The notes beneath the pieces are model-generated. The model saw only the letters and a program-made list of their open reading frames with translations. It was not told the origin of the DNA and searched no databases. Positions 52,100 through 61,422 of a stretch of 64,000 nucleotides of DNA are shown here, piece after piece. A program made the translations under genes and the position numbers. Origin of the DNA: Crocinitomicaceae bacterium (GTDB taxonomy: Bacteria > Bacteroidota > Bacteroidia > Flavobacteriales_D > Crocinitomicaceae); assembly GCA_020635955.1 (NCBI GenBank), contig JACJYW010000003.1, positions 682,001 through 746,000 of the forward strand. The letters run 5' to 3'. The stretch's first letter is position 1; each line of letters opens with the position of its first letter.

Positions 52100-52132
52100 A
52101 AAAGTCCCCAAGCTATGTTTAGCGACTTTTTT
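52100..52132. terminator. Terminator after the serine hydrolase gene
   Basis: AAAAGTC pairs with GACTTTT, with an inner GCTA/TAGC stem and a 5-base bulge. T-runs flank both sides. It lies 15 bases beyond the stop of the leftward serine hydrolase gene. Confidence 0.6.
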
Positions 52133-52146
52133 ATTGTATCAATATT

Positions 52147-53169
52147 TTATTTCTTAAGTATTTTGACAATTTGCTTATACACCTTCTCGAATTTATACCA
52201 CCTATTGCCTCCACTTCTGCTAACGAACAACACTACAGATGCATTAAGATCTTTATGATAACGAGCAATGCTTTGGTAGCCGGGAAGTAATCCTGTATGT
52301 TCGTACTCGTATAATGAACTGTAGATCTCCTGCTCACTGTTGTTCAATAATGTTCCCTCATTCAATGCTGAAAGAAAAATGGCTACATCTTCTGCTGTGG
52401 CTATCATTGATCCTCCCGGAGCAAAATGGCTAACCGTTTTCAGATCGACATCATAATCTTTATAGCAACCACTCATCAAATCATTGATATCCACTTCATC
52501 CAGTAAACTATAAGTGTGATATAATCCATTAGGAAATAAAATTTCTTCACGGATGTATTTGTGATGGCTGTATCCCAATTCTTTATCCAAAATTATTCCG
52601 ATCAACAAATAGTTGGTATTTGAATATTTATAGCGATTATCAGGCTTGAATTCTGCAGATTGGTCCATTGCCATTTCAAGTGTTTGATAATTGTCTTGAA
52701 TAGGATCACCCCATGGATAATCAGGATGATCAATAAAATCAGGAACCCCACTTCGGTGTTGTATTAACATCCTCAATGTTATCTCATGTGAATGCTCAAT
52801 TCTGTTCGCAACATCCGGCAAATACTCGGCTAACGTTCTGTCCTGATCCAACGTTCCGTTACTGATCAATTTCGCGCATGATACCGCGATATACAATTTG
52901 CTAATACTGGCAATCTTGAACAGATCATTTGAACTGGCCGGAAACAAATTGTTTTTGTCCTTGTAGCCGGCAGCATAAGTCTCTGTTTTATCTTCCCATT
53001 TTACGCAAAGAATGGCTCCATCAAAGTCACTTTCTACTGCTTTGTCTAATTCATTTTGGATCGATTCCTCTGGCGCAATCTGCTCTTTGTTGCATCCAAC
53101 AACAGTAGTAAGAATCACAAATAGAATAGCCGTATGCAATAAGCTAACTTTATTTAAAATATTTCTCAT
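52147..53169 (-). CDS. Class C beta-lactamase-type serine hydrolase, lipoprotein
   Basis: This 340-residue protein belongs to the serine beta-lactamase/penicillin-binding-protein-like hydrolase family. I start at the ATG at 53169, which gives a lipoprotein signal ending in VVGC (Cys26); 12 upstream codons in frame do not improve it. The catalytic Ser88-x-x-Lys91 (SISK) and Tyr182-Ser-Asn184 motifs are present, and a PGGSMIATAEDVAIF segment is typical. It sits in the periplasm or on the outer membrane. It is as likely to be a peptidase or esterase as a drug-resistance enzyme. Confidence 0.85.
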   Translation of the reverse strand: MRNILNKVSLLHTAILFVILTTVVGCNKEQIAPEESIQNELDKAVESDFDGAILCVKWEDKTETYAAGYKDKNNLFPASSNDLFKIASISKLYIAVSCAKLISNGTLDQDRTLAEYLPDVANRIEHSHEITLRMLIQHRSGVPDFIDHPDYPWGDPIQDNYQTLEMAMDQSAEFKPDNRYKYSNTNYLLIGIILDKELGYSHHKYIREEILFPNGLYHTYSLLDEVDINDLMSGCYKDYDVDLKTVSHFAPGGSMIATAEDVAIFLSALNEGTLLNNSEQEIYSSLYEYEHTGLLPGYQSIARYHKDLNASVVLFVSRSGGNRWYKFEKVYKQIVKILKK

Positions 53170-53240
53170 GTTCTTGTTTTTAATCATTGTTAAACCGGCC
53201 GGCATTACACCGACCGATTCTCTAACAAAAGCGAATATTA

Positions 53241-53399
53241 CTATTCACAATTTGAGTCACAGTTGAACTCAAAATTCTCACAGCTGTTAGGGCTTGTTCT
53301 TTCATCATCACAGTTAACTTTCATGTTTTCCAACATAGTTGCGCATGACGACATCCCAACAAACACAATTCCTAACAACATAACTCTTACCTTTTTCAT
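53241..53399 (-). CDS. Tiny Cys-rich lipoprotein
   Basis: I found this 52-residue frame by reading the minus strand; it starts at the ATG at 53399. The signal MKKVRVMLLGIVFVGMSSC ends in a lipobox, and the mature part has four further cysteines (VNCDD, PNSCENFEFNCDSNCE). It lies between the hydrolase and DUF4386 genes on the same strand. The function is unknown. The convincing signal peptide is the main reason to call it a gene. Confidence 0.5.
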   Translation of the reverse strand: MKKVRVMLLGIVFVGMSSCATMLENMKVNCDDERTSPNSCENFEFNCDSNCE

Positions 53400-53430
53400 A
53401 CTTCTTTTTTTTAATTAAACATTAGAACTA

Positions 53431-54126
53431 CTATGCAGTAATACATAGCTTAGATTGACTATTTGAACTTCTTCCAGCTTTAACCAATAGCCATCCTGTT
53501 AATGATAGTTCACCAATCAATCCGGGTAAAACAACCACCATAGTTGACAATTCAGAAATCTCAGCATATCCTGAATAAGTAAATTGAAGGATGGAATCAA
53601 TGACATATCCAACACCAGCAATAAATAGTAAAGCTGGCACAGCTTTATGCACTTGATTGGACAGCTTCAACAGCTTTGACAAGAGGGTGAGGTGTATTCC
53701 AAAGAATACCAAACCAACCAACCAGATATTATTGAATTGCTCTAAAGCCTCCATCACCTGAAGCGAAGCAAATTGAGATGGATTTGGTGTCACTACCAGT
53801 TCCAACACATCTACCAATTGAATCAAGGCTACTGCAAAGAACATTGCGTTGATCAATCTCAGCACAGCAGTAATTTTTGACAACTTTTCATCCGTTTGCC
53901 TGAACAGTACATAAAGCACCCATGTTAAAACGAGATCAAAAACCACCATGGCAACAAAAGCAACAATGGCCCAGATCAGCATTGATGAATTGAATGCAAA
54001 GTTTTGAAATGTTGCGGATGCATCTCCCGCTACTTTATATTCTTCTAAGACATAAAAATTGGCAAAAATACCGGTGAAAAAGATCACCAAATAGCCTAGC
54101 CCACCTGTTAATGCTATTCTTCTCAT
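53431..54126 (-). CDS. DUF4386 family integral membrane protein
   Basis: This 231-residue protein has six predicted membrane helices (about 7-28, 50-75, 86-108, 130-152, 163-183 and 195-218). The pattern GxxYLxIFxxGIFANFYV near the start and NxxWLxGLVFFGIHL in the middle match the DUF4386 family, which has no established function. It is followed by small secreted and membrane protein genes on the same strand. Confidence 0.75.
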   Translation of the reverse strand: MRRIALTGGLGYLVIFFTGIFANFYVLEEYKVAGDASATFQNFAFNSSMLIWAIVAFVAMVVFDLVLTWVLYVLFRQTDEKLSKITAVLRLINAMFFAVALIQLVDVLELVVTPNPSQFASLQVMEALEQFNNIWLVGLVFFGIHLTLLSKLLKLSNQVHKAVPALLFIAGVGYVIDSILQFTYSGYAEISELSTMVVVLPGLIGELSLTGWLLVKAGRSSNSQSKLCITA

Positions 54127-54139
54127 TATCTATTATTTT

Positions 54140-54454
54140 TTAGCGTTTAGTAAATATGAACTTGTAATTGTAGATGTCCCCTTCAGTGTATACCTTCTCC
54201 ATATTCAGGTTGACCAACTCATTTGTTATCATATTAATCAACTGCGGATTCGATCCCTGAATTTCCAGGATCTGAATTTGAAAATCAGTGATGGTGAAAC
54301 TTACAACTACAAAATTTTCGTGGTATTCATCAAAATCGAACTCTGTTAGATCAGGATGAATTTTCTCTATTATTTCATTTTTTAGAGAGGGATTAGTACC
54401 GGCGAAACTTACGTTCACCAGTACCATTCCTAAAATCAGTATTACCGTTTTCAT
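54140..54454 (-). CDS. Small secreted protein of unknown function
   Basis: Starting at the ATG at 54454, this protein has 104 residues, with a signal peptide (MKTVILILGMVLVNVSFAG) and a short alpha/beta mature domain containing FDFDEYHENFVVVSFTI and a VNLNMEKVYTEGDIY end. It lies between two small genes on the same strand. The layout recalls short periplasmic BON-like or Bacteroidota-specific domains, but I cannot name the family. Confidence 0.6.
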   Translation of the reverse strand: MKTVILILGMVLVNVSFAGTNPSLKNEIIEKIHPDLTEFDFDEYHENFVVVSFTITDFQIQILEIQGSNPQLINMITNELVNLNMEKVYTEGDIYNYKFIFTKR

Positions 54455-54483
54455 TTCTTTATTTTTAGGGTTAAACAATTGTG

Positions 54484-54684
54484 CTATTCTGTTCTTTTTT
54501 TCAATTGGTCACATAGAAATTTCATTTGAAGGAAAAATCCAACTAGTAGTGTTCCTACGATCTTATAAGACATTTCCGTTTCTTCTCCCAGAAACCAGAC
54601 CGTCAATACGATCAATGTGATCCAGTTTACAGCCAAAAGAATTAAAGTTGTTCTTCCTGATAATTTTGTTTTTAAAGCTTTCAT
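54484..54684 (-). CDS. Small two-helix membrane protein
   Basis: This 66-residue protein has a basic N-terminus (MKALKTKLSGR) and two hydrophobic segments (about 13-30 and 38-55), with a basic C-terminus (KKRTE). It lies between the secreted protein gene and the quinone oxidoreductase gene on the same strand. No family is recognised. Confidence 0.5.
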   Translation of the reverse strand: MKALKTKLSGRTTLILLAVNWITLIVLTVWFLGEETEMSYKIVGTLLVGFFLQMKFLCDQLKKRTE

Positions 54685-54717
54685 TTTTATAGTGTTTAAT
54701 TGATTTATAATTAGTTA

Positions 54718-55692
54718 TTAGGCCATTTTGACAATTACATTTCCTGCTTTGTGTCCGGCATCTACATACTTGTGAGCATCCTGGATCTGATCAAGTGAGT
54801 ACACTTTATCAATCACAGTTTTCAACTTGTTATCGGCCAACATATCAGTGATCTTGATCAGGTCACGCATTCTTTGGTCTTGCTTGCGCAATCCGGTAGC
54901 GGCGAATTTTAGTTTCTTCTTAGAAAATGGATTGACAAACAACATGTGCATCAAAGTTGGAAACTCCATCACCGGTGTAAGAAATACTCCTTTATCATTC
55001 AAGTTTCTCTTTGCTTTTCTGAATGATAATTTTCCCACCGTATCGAAGATCACGTCAAATTGTAATGAACTCTTCTCCAGGTCATTTTTAGTATAGTCAA
55101 ACACGCGATCTGCTCCCAGTTCCTTTACTAAAGAAGCATTCTTTCCACTGCAAACTGCGGTTACTTCTGCTCCAAATTCCTTAGCTAACTGAATAGCCGC
55201 AGTACCAATACTTCCTGATGCTCCGTTGATCAATACCTTGTCTACGGGATTAATCGTCACTTGCTCCGTTAAAAATGCAATTGCCGTGCTACCTCCGTCA
55301 ACAATTCCTGTTGCTTCTTCCGGGCTAACATTCTCTGGCTGATGCACGATCATCTCACTCTCTGCCATACAGATATACTCTGCATAGGCACCACATTTAA
55401 GATCTGTTGCAGCTATTACCTTTTCTCCAACTTGAAATTGGGTTACATCTGATCCAATTGCTTCAATGATCCCTGCCAGATCAGTTCCAGGAGTCTTTAC
55501 TTTAGGTTTAGATATCCCTGTAAATAGTCTTCCAAAATATGGAGTACCTGTTCGCATCATAGTGCTTGCTCTTGTTACAGCTGATGCTTCGATCTTAATT
55601 AATACTTCATTTGATTTTGGAGTTGGTTTCTCAATGTTTTTTACTTCAAGTACCTCTGGTCCTCCGTAAGCATTTACAATAATTGATTTCAT
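54718..55692 (-). CDS. MDR-family NAD(P)H:quinone oxidoreductase-like protein
   Basis: This 324-residue enzyme (from the ATG at 55692) belongs to the zinc-independent medium-chain dehydrogenase group, which reduces quinones or enones with NADPH. The catalytic GroES-like domain is followed by the Rossmann segment NGASGSIGTAAIQLAKEFGAEVTAV, and the C-terminus has the usual KTVIDKVYSLDQIQDAHKYV block. Zinc-ligand cysteines of alcohol dehydrogenases are absent. It is the upstream gene of a leftward run of small genes, with no obvious pathway link. Confidence 0.85.
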   Translation of the reverse strand: MKSIIVNAYGGPEVLEVKNIEKPTPKSNEVLIKIEASAVTRASTMMRTGTPYFGRLFTGISKPKVKTPGTDLAGIIEAIGSDVTQFQVGEKVIAATDLKCGAYAEYICMAESEMIVHQPENVSPEEATGIVDGGSTAIAFLTEQVTINPVDKVLINGASGSIGTAAIQLAKEFGAEVTAVCSGKNASLVKELGADRVFDYTKNDLEKSSLQFDVIFDTVGKLSFRKAKRNLNDKGVFLTPVMEFPTLMHMLFVNPFSKKKLKFAATGLRKQDQRMRDLIKITDMLADNKLKTVIDKVYSLDQIQDAHKYVDAGHKAGNVIVKMA

Positions 55693-55826
55693 AATATTCG
55701 TTTTTGTTATTTGATTTGAAGACAAATCTAGGGCAGCCAAATCGCTAAAACGTTCGGAATCAAAAGCATGAGGTTCCGAATTATAATTCAGAACCCTTTT
55801 AAAGAATTTTGGAACAAAAAAGAAGG

Positions 55827-57611
55827 TTATTGAGCCTCAATCCAGGCTTTTGGAGATTGCCCAGTTACTTTTTTAAAGTAGGTATTAAAGACAGTTTTAG
55901 AATTGAATCCAGAATCATAAGCTAATCCCATAATACTGAATTGGGAATTTTCCGGATCAATTGCCAACTTTTTAAAACGCTCAATGCGATACTTATTGAT
56001 AAACTGGTTAAAGTTTTGTTCGTGCATTTCATTGATCAACCAAGACAATTTATTGGGATGAATATCAATCTGATCTGCTAAAACTCTTAAAGTCAATCCT
56101 GAATCTAAGTATGGTTCATTTTGCTCAATATGTTCGATCAATTTAATTCGATACTCAGAAATAGAAGAGTCATCTAATAATGCCTTTTTACCTGCTTTTG
56201 GAGTAAGCTGGGTATCAATATGAAATATTTTATCGAAGAAGAATTTATATCGGTCATCCTTACGTAACACATCTACCACAGGGTCGGGATACCTTAGCAT
56301 GAGCAAAGTAGACTTATTCTCAATTCCTGATTCTACCCATTCAAAGGCCTTGTCCGTTTGACCCGTTGCAGCATACATCATAAACAAGTAAGAATCTGCT
56401 GTAAATCCATCAGGTGATTTAGCTTGATATTGAAGCATACTCATGTATTTCTGGACGTTTGCCTTATCATCTTTATGAGCATAAGCCAAAGCTACAGCAC
56501 CAGTTCTTTCTCCCTCAACTAATTCTACCTGTATATCATCAAAATAATGGATCACCTTATCATATTCACCCAGTTTGATCAAACAAAGGGTCATTACCGC
56601 ATGTGCAGGAATATTCTTCGAGTTTACGGCAATGCAATTTGACAATTGTTCATGTGCAGCTTTGAAATTGCCGGTCATATAATCAAAATAGGCCTTAAAG
56701 AACAAAGTTTCTTGATTATGAGGATCTACACCTAAAGCAATATCTACATGCTCCTTAGCTCGAGTATTTTCACCCGACAGCACCAATAAAAAAGACATAA
56801 GCTGTTGGGCTTCTGGATAGCTTGGTCGTTGCTGAATTGCTTTTGAGGCATAATCCAATGCCTTTGAAAAATCACATTCCGTAAAAAATGCACTGTGCCC
56901 CTTTTGATAGTAAGCCTCTGCATTCTCAGGATCCAGTGCTAGCGCTTTATCAATTAGCTCATTGCATTTCAACCAGGCTTCCTGAAAAGGTAATGCACCA
57001 GTCATTCCCAAGAAACTATTAACATCTGCCAAACCAACTATTGATTCAACATGCAATGGATCAAGGGCTAAACTCTTCTCAAAATACTCACCTGCGATTT
57101 TGGCGTCATCCGGATTCCATTTGTTCTTATAGAATTTTGCCATTAGAGAATTCTCATAGGCAGTCATGTTCTCTGTTTGTTTCTTTACAAGATGATCATT
57201 AAGTTCAAAGTGCCCAAAATTCTCACGGATCTTGTCTGCAATCAATAAACTGATCTCATCCTGTACTTCAAAAATATCATCCAGTTCCCTATCCCAGGTA
57301 TCTGAAAAAAAATGAAAATCATCTTCCGCTTGAATGAGCTGAGCAGTTATTCTCACCTTATTTCCACCAAAACGAATGCTTCCTTCTAAAACAAGGGCTA
57401 CTCCCAGTTCTTTACTGATAATTGGAATGGGAATGTTCTTTTCTTTGTAATAGAAAGAAGAAGTCCTGGAAGTCACCTTTAATTCAGGAATACGTGTCAA
57501 AGCATTAATGATCTCCTCTGTTATTCCGTCTGCAAAGAACTCACTATCCTTCCTGTTGCTCATATTAGCGAAAGGCAATACTGCTATGGATTTTACATTC
57601 TTAGAAATCAT
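55827..57611 (-). CDS. TPR protein with TolB-like N-terminus and AraC-type C-terminal domain
   Basis: This 594-residue regulator (ATG at 57611; a TTG 24 codons upstream is less likely) begins with the module SIAVLPFANMSNRKDSEFFA typical of adenylate-cyclase-associated TolB-like domains. It continues with a series of TPR repeats (about 170-400) and ends with an AraC helix-turn-helix pair (about 490-590, IMGLAYDSGFNSKTVFNTYF). No membrane helix is seen, so it is cytosolic. It diverges from the propeller-SpoIIE gene across 159 bases. Metabolic or stress control of that neighbour is a reasonable guess. Confidence 0.8.
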   Translation of the reverse strand: MISKNVKSIAVLPFANMSNRKDSEFFADGITEEIINALTRIPELKVTSRTSSFYYKEKNIPIPIISKELGVALVLEGSIRFGGNKVRITAQLIQAEDDFHFFSDTWDRELDDIFEVQDEISLLIADKIRENFGHFELNDHLVKKQTENMTAYENSLMAKFYKNKWNPDDAKIAGEYFEKSLALDPLHVESIVGLADVNSFLGMTGALPFQEAWLKCNELIDKALALDPENAEAYYQKGHSAFFTECDFSKALDYASKAIQQRPSYPEAQQLMSFLLVLSGENTRAKEHVDIALGVDPHNQETLFFKAYFDYMTGNFKAAHEQLSNCIAVNSKNIPAHAVMTLCLIKLGEYDKVIHYFDDIQVELVEGERTGAVALAYAHKDDKANVQKYMSMLQYQAKSPDGFTADSYLFMMYAATGQTDKAFEWVESGIENKSTLLMLRYPDPVVDVLRKDDRYKFFFDKIFHIDTQLTPKAGKKALLDDSSISEYRIKLIEHIEQNEPYLDSGLTLRVLADQIDIHPNKLSWLINEMHEQNFNQFINKYRIERFKKLAIDPENSQFSIMGLAYDSGFNSKTVFNTYFKKVTGQSPKAWIEAQ

Positions 57612-57751
57612 CAAGGAACTGTAAAGATAAAAAGGTATTTGAGTACTCGAAGAAAATCGATAGTAAGCCTTATCTTCTCTCAAAAAGTTTAAACTTTTCT
57701 ACACCTTAGATCCAAAATAATCTCATTTACATGCTAAAACCAAATATTTGC

Positions 57752-57759
57752 TAGATTTG
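57752..57759 (+). promoter_or_regulatory. -7 promoter box of the propeller-SpoIIE gene
   Basis: TAGATTTG matches TAnnTTTG 11 bases before the ATG. CCAAAT and ATTTGG (57740-57745 and 57755-57760) form an inverted repeat over it, a possible operator. Confidence 0.45.
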
Positions 57760-57770
57760 GTAACAACACT

Positions 57771-60700
57771 ATGAAGACACTCATTCGCTTAACAATCAAC
57801 ATTCTACTGGCCTTTATTTTTATTGGCTGTTCTCAAGAAGTTGAATGGGATGAAATCTCTGAAAATGAAGATCATTTAGACACCTTTTATCTCAGGAATG
57901 ATAAGGGAGATACCTTACCAACTGGCGAAAAGATAGAGGTCATTAAACCGGCCAACTATATGAGCTGGATTGGACGAACATTTGAACCAAAGGATAAAAA
58001 TGCTAAGAATATTCATTCAGAATATCACAATAAACACTCTAATGAGCTACCCTTGAACCTGATTTATGAAGGTAAATTCTATATCGACTCTGTTCATTTT
58101 TCCTGGTCATGGAACAATCCCAATGACACTCTTGAACATCCTGAACCTATTGTAACCAAAGGCAAAACAATTCCATTGCAGCATGTAAATAGAAAGCGGT
58201 TGGCGCCACCTGAATTTAAAGAAAAAGCATTGGCAGATATTCAATTCTTCTCGGTAGATCAAGGGTTGGTATCCTCTCAGATCAATGACATTCTTATTGA
58301 CTCAAGAGGTATTACATGGATTGCTACCGACAGAGGATTAGTGCGTTATGACGGGGTACATTCCATGGATTATACGGTAAGCTCTGGTCTGCCTTCCAAT
58401 GAGATATCCTGTTTGGAAGAGGGTCCAAAAGGCGAACTTTGGATGGGTTTTACAACCGGTGGCTTTGCCAAATTTGACGGAAATCACCTCACCATTTTCG
58501 ATCGTAAAAGTTGTGGTTTTTCAGCTACCGTGATCGATCTTACATTTGACGAGAACGGATTATTGCTCATTGCCTCATTTGGAGCAGGTTTGTGCACTTA
58601 TGACGGAGAAAAGATCATGATCTATGATCGCACCTATGGTTTATATTCACATAAAATGTTGGACTCCTTTACGAAGGATGAGGATGGCAACATTTGGTTC
58701 ATCAATTTTGGCGGTGGAATCTGGCGCTATACGCAAGAAGGCTTGAGTAAATACGTTACCACATCCGGATTACAAGACAGCTGGTTACCGTGTGTCTTTA
58801 TAGACTCTAAGAATCGTAAATGGGTAGGAGGTGCCAACTCAGACATTCATGTGATTGATGGGGCAGACCTTAAACGCTATAAAATAGAATCGGAAGAAGT
58901 ATCGAGTTATATTAATTGTTTTGCTGAAGATTCGAATGGAAATATATGGGTCGGAACTTCTCATTATGGTGTCCTGAAGGTCAAAGAGAACTCTGTTGAA
59001 CAATACGGATTGGAACAAGGATTGAGCTCAAGTGGTGTATCTAGAATGCGGTTTGACTCCTACGGAAGGTTGTGGGTAGCAACCTATGACGGGGGAGTTT
59101 CTATCATTAACCTGAACTCTTTTCGCTATATGAGAGAACAGCACGGATTGCCTTCAAATCGTGTAAATGGGATGACTCAAATGAATAACAAAACCTTTTA
59201 TGCCACTGATCAGGGGCTTGTAGTAGAATCAAATGATTCATTGATTTGGATTACCGGATATGAGGGACCGGAACATCAATCCGCTTTGCGTGCACATCCA
59301 AATAGTGATGTCATTTCAACCAAAGATGGGATACTCTTTACATCCGTCAGCAATTTTGGATTTGGAAGATATCGTAAAGATCTAGGTCATTTAAGAAGAT
59401 TAGGTGGCAACACTGGGGTAACACAGAACCCTTCTGGAGTTGCACTGGACAGCAATGGGGTGGTTTATGGTGCTTCAGGCGAACGCGGACGACTTTACTT
59501 TTTTATCGATACCTCTGGATATCATTGGGATTACAACAACAATTTTGTTTTCCACTCTTCAACTGATGTAGAGGTCGATCATAATAACACTGTTTGGGTA
59601 GGTTCAGCAACTCAGGGCCTTTGTAGTTTTGATGGAGATTACTGGACCTACTACACCACAAATGAAGGTTTAAGTTCTAACACGATCAAAGACATATTTA
59701 TTGATCAGATAAATAGAGTTTGGGTGATAACCAACAAAGGTTTGGATTATATGGAAAACGGACAAATCAACAATACCAATTTAGGAGATGGATCATACAA
59801 TTCAAGTATACAATCCATTATTCAGGATAATCAGGGAACCTATTGGATAGGGCTTTTTGATGGATTAATAGAATTGCAACCAATTTCAGCATCTGATAAA
59901 TGGGATGTTAACAATTATGAGATGACACTTTATTCCAAAAATGATGGAATAGTCAATTCATCCTTCCTAAAAGATGCTATGTATATCTCCAATGATAATA
60001 AACTGTACATGGGTACCGAAGGGGGATTATTGATCAAAAATCTTCAAACGTCCAATGAAGTTGATCAAAAACCATCCGCTTCTCTCCTATCCATTGATAT
60101 CAATTCAAAAGAGATCGATTTTAACCGTGTACGTGATCGTGGTTATCTAAAAGAAATAGACTTTCCTGAAGATGTTGTTTTAGAGAAAGCAGTTCCTTTT
60201 TATAACTATCCAACTGGACTAGAGCTTCCTTACGATTATAATCATATTACTTTCCATTATGAAGGATCATATCACGGAGCTGAAACACCTCAGCGATTGG
60301 TTTATGAATATTATGTAGAAGGAATAGATGATAACTGGATACTGGGACCAAAAGAGCAGAAGGCCGATTATAGAAACATCCCGTATGGTGATTATAAATT
60401 CCATTTACGCTCTTACATTCATCCGGACAATCCAAGTGATGAATTCATATACCCATTTACTATTCTTCCGCCTTGGTATCATACCTGGTGGGCAAGAATT
60501 TTATTCCTACTACTATTTATAACATTGACCTGGGGAGCTATTAGAATACGGACAAAAGCCTTGCTGGCAAGACAAAGGGAACTCGAAGCTACCGTTGAAG
60601 AAAGGACTGCTGAGTTAAAGGAAAAGCACGAGCAACTAGAAGAATCTCATCAGGAGATCAAGGATTCAATAGCTTATGCAAAACGTATTCAATCGGCCAT

Positions 60701-61412
60701 ACTACCTCCACAGAAGCTGGTTAAAGAATATTTGCCAGAAAGTTTTATTCTGTATAAACCAAAGGATGTTGTTGCTGGAGACTTTTATTGGATGGCCCAC
60801 GCACAAGATAAGATCTTGTTTGCAGCCGCCGACTGTACAGGACACGGCGTACCTGGCGCTATGGTATCTGTTATCTGTAATGGTGGATTGAACAGATCAG
60901 TTAATGAATTCAATTTGACAGATCCGGGAAAAATCTTAGATAAAACCAGAGAACTGGTGATCAAAGAATTCGAAAAATCTGAGGATGATGTGAAGGATGG
61001 GATGGATATCGCACTTTGCTCGCTCGGCCCTTCGAGCACCTCATGGACCTCACTCAATTATGCTGGCGCTAATAATCCATTATGGATCATCCGAAAAGGA
61101 AGTGATGAAATTGAAGAGGTAAAGGCAGATAAGCAGCCTATTGGTAAGTATCAAAATGCATCTCCTTTCAACACTCACCAAATTGAGCTAATGCCAGGTG
61201 ATTCTTTCTACATTTTCTCAGATGGATATGCAGATCAATTTGGCGGCGAAAAAGGTAAAAAGTTCAAAAGTGCCAATTTCAAGAGCCTCCTTTTGTCCAT
61301 TCAGGATAAGAACATGGAAGAGCAACGACACATCATTGATCAAACTTTTGAAGACTGGAAAAATCAGTTTGAACAGGTGGATGATGTTTGTGTAATCGGA
61401 GTGCAGGTTTAA
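57771..61412 (+). CDS. Lipoprotein sensor: two-component propeller with SpoIIE-type phosphatase
   Basis: This 1213-residue protein links an outside sensor to an inside PP2C-like phosphatase. A lipoprotein-like signal (IFIGC, Cys20) precedes a beta-propeller of two-component-regulator repeats (about 145-700; repeated GxxWIATxxGLxRYDG-type units), then a Y_Y_Y domain (about 815-900), a membrane helix at about 906-926, a coiled coil (935-965) and a SpoIIE phosphatase (about 985-1213, with AADCTGHGVPGAMVSV and FSDGYADQFGG). A lipid anchor plus membrane helix is unusual, so the first segment may be a plain signal-anchor. Such proteins control anti-sigma-factor antagonists. None is visible nearby. 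Confidence 0.85.
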   Translation: MKTLIRLTINILLAFIFIGCSQEVEWDEISENEDHLDTFYLRNDKGDTLPTGEKIEVIKPANYMSWIGRTFEPKDKNAKNIHSEYHNKHSNELPLNLIYEGKFYIDSVHFSWSWNNPNDTLEHPEPIVTKGKTIPLQHVNRKRLAPPEFKEKALADIQFFSVDQGLVSSQINDILIDSRGITWIATDRGLVRYDGVHSMDYTVSSGLPSNEISCLEEGPKGELWMGFTTGGFAKFDGNHLTIFDRKSCGFSATVIDLTFDENGLLLIASFGAGLCTYDGEKIMIYDRTYGLYSHKMLDSFTKDEDGNIWFINFGGGIWRYTQEGLSKYVTTSGLQDSWLPCVFIDSKNRKWVGGANSDIHVIDGADLKRYKIESEEVSSYINCFAEDSNGNIWVGTSHYGVLKVKENSVEQYGLEQGLSSSGVSRMRFDSYGRLWVATYDGGVSIINLNSFRYMREQHGLPSNRVNGMTQMNNKTFYATDQGLVVESNDSLIWITGYEGPEHQSALRAHPNSDVISTKDGILFTSVSNFGFGRYRKDLGHLRRLGGNTGVTQNPSGVALDSNGVVYGASGERGRLYFFIDTSGYHWDYNNNFVFHSSTDVEVDHNNTVWVGSATQGLCSFDGDYWTYYTTNEGLSSNTIKDIFIDQINRVWVITNKGLDYMENGQINNTNLGDGSYNSSIQSIIQDNQGTYWIGLFDGLIELQPISASDKWDVNNYEMTLYSKNDGIVNSSFLKDAMYISNDNKLYMGTEGGLLIKNLQTSNEVDQKPSASLLSIDINSKEIDFNRVRDRGYLKEIDFPEDVVLEKAVPFYNYPTGLELPYDYNHITFHYEGSYHGAETPQRLVYEYYVEGIDDNWILGPKEQKADYRNIPYGDYKFHLRSYIHPDNPSDEFIYPFTILPPWYHTWWARILFLLLFITLTWGAIRIRTKALLARQRELEATVEERTAELKEKHEQLEESHQEIKDSIAYAKRIQSAILPPQKLVKEYLPESFILYKPKDVVAGDFYWMAHAQDKILFAAADCTGHGVPGAMVSVICNGGLNRSVNEFNLTDPGKILDKTRELVIKEFEKSEDDVKDGMDIALCSLGPSSTSWTSLNYAGANNPLWIIRKGSDEIEEVKADKQPIGKYQNASPFNTHQIELMPGDSFYIFSDGYADQFGGEKGKKFKSANFKSLLLSIQDKNMEEQRHIIDQTFEDWKNQFEQVDDVCVIGVQV

Positions 61413-61422
61413 TTTTGAATTA

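Larger units (their letters stand above)
51754..52146. other. Intergenic region with two terminators
   Basis: These 393 bases contain GGTCAC at 51830-51835, two hairpin terminators (listed separately) and about 200 bases of low-complexity sequence with no supported gene. A 77-codon minus-strand frame here has no start context and overlaps a terminator. Confidence 0.5.

Noticed and set aside
52147..53169. Antibiotic-resistance beta-lactamase
   Set aside because: The family motifs are shared by many esterases and peptidases; lipoprotein form and chromosomal setting give no evidence for drug resistance.
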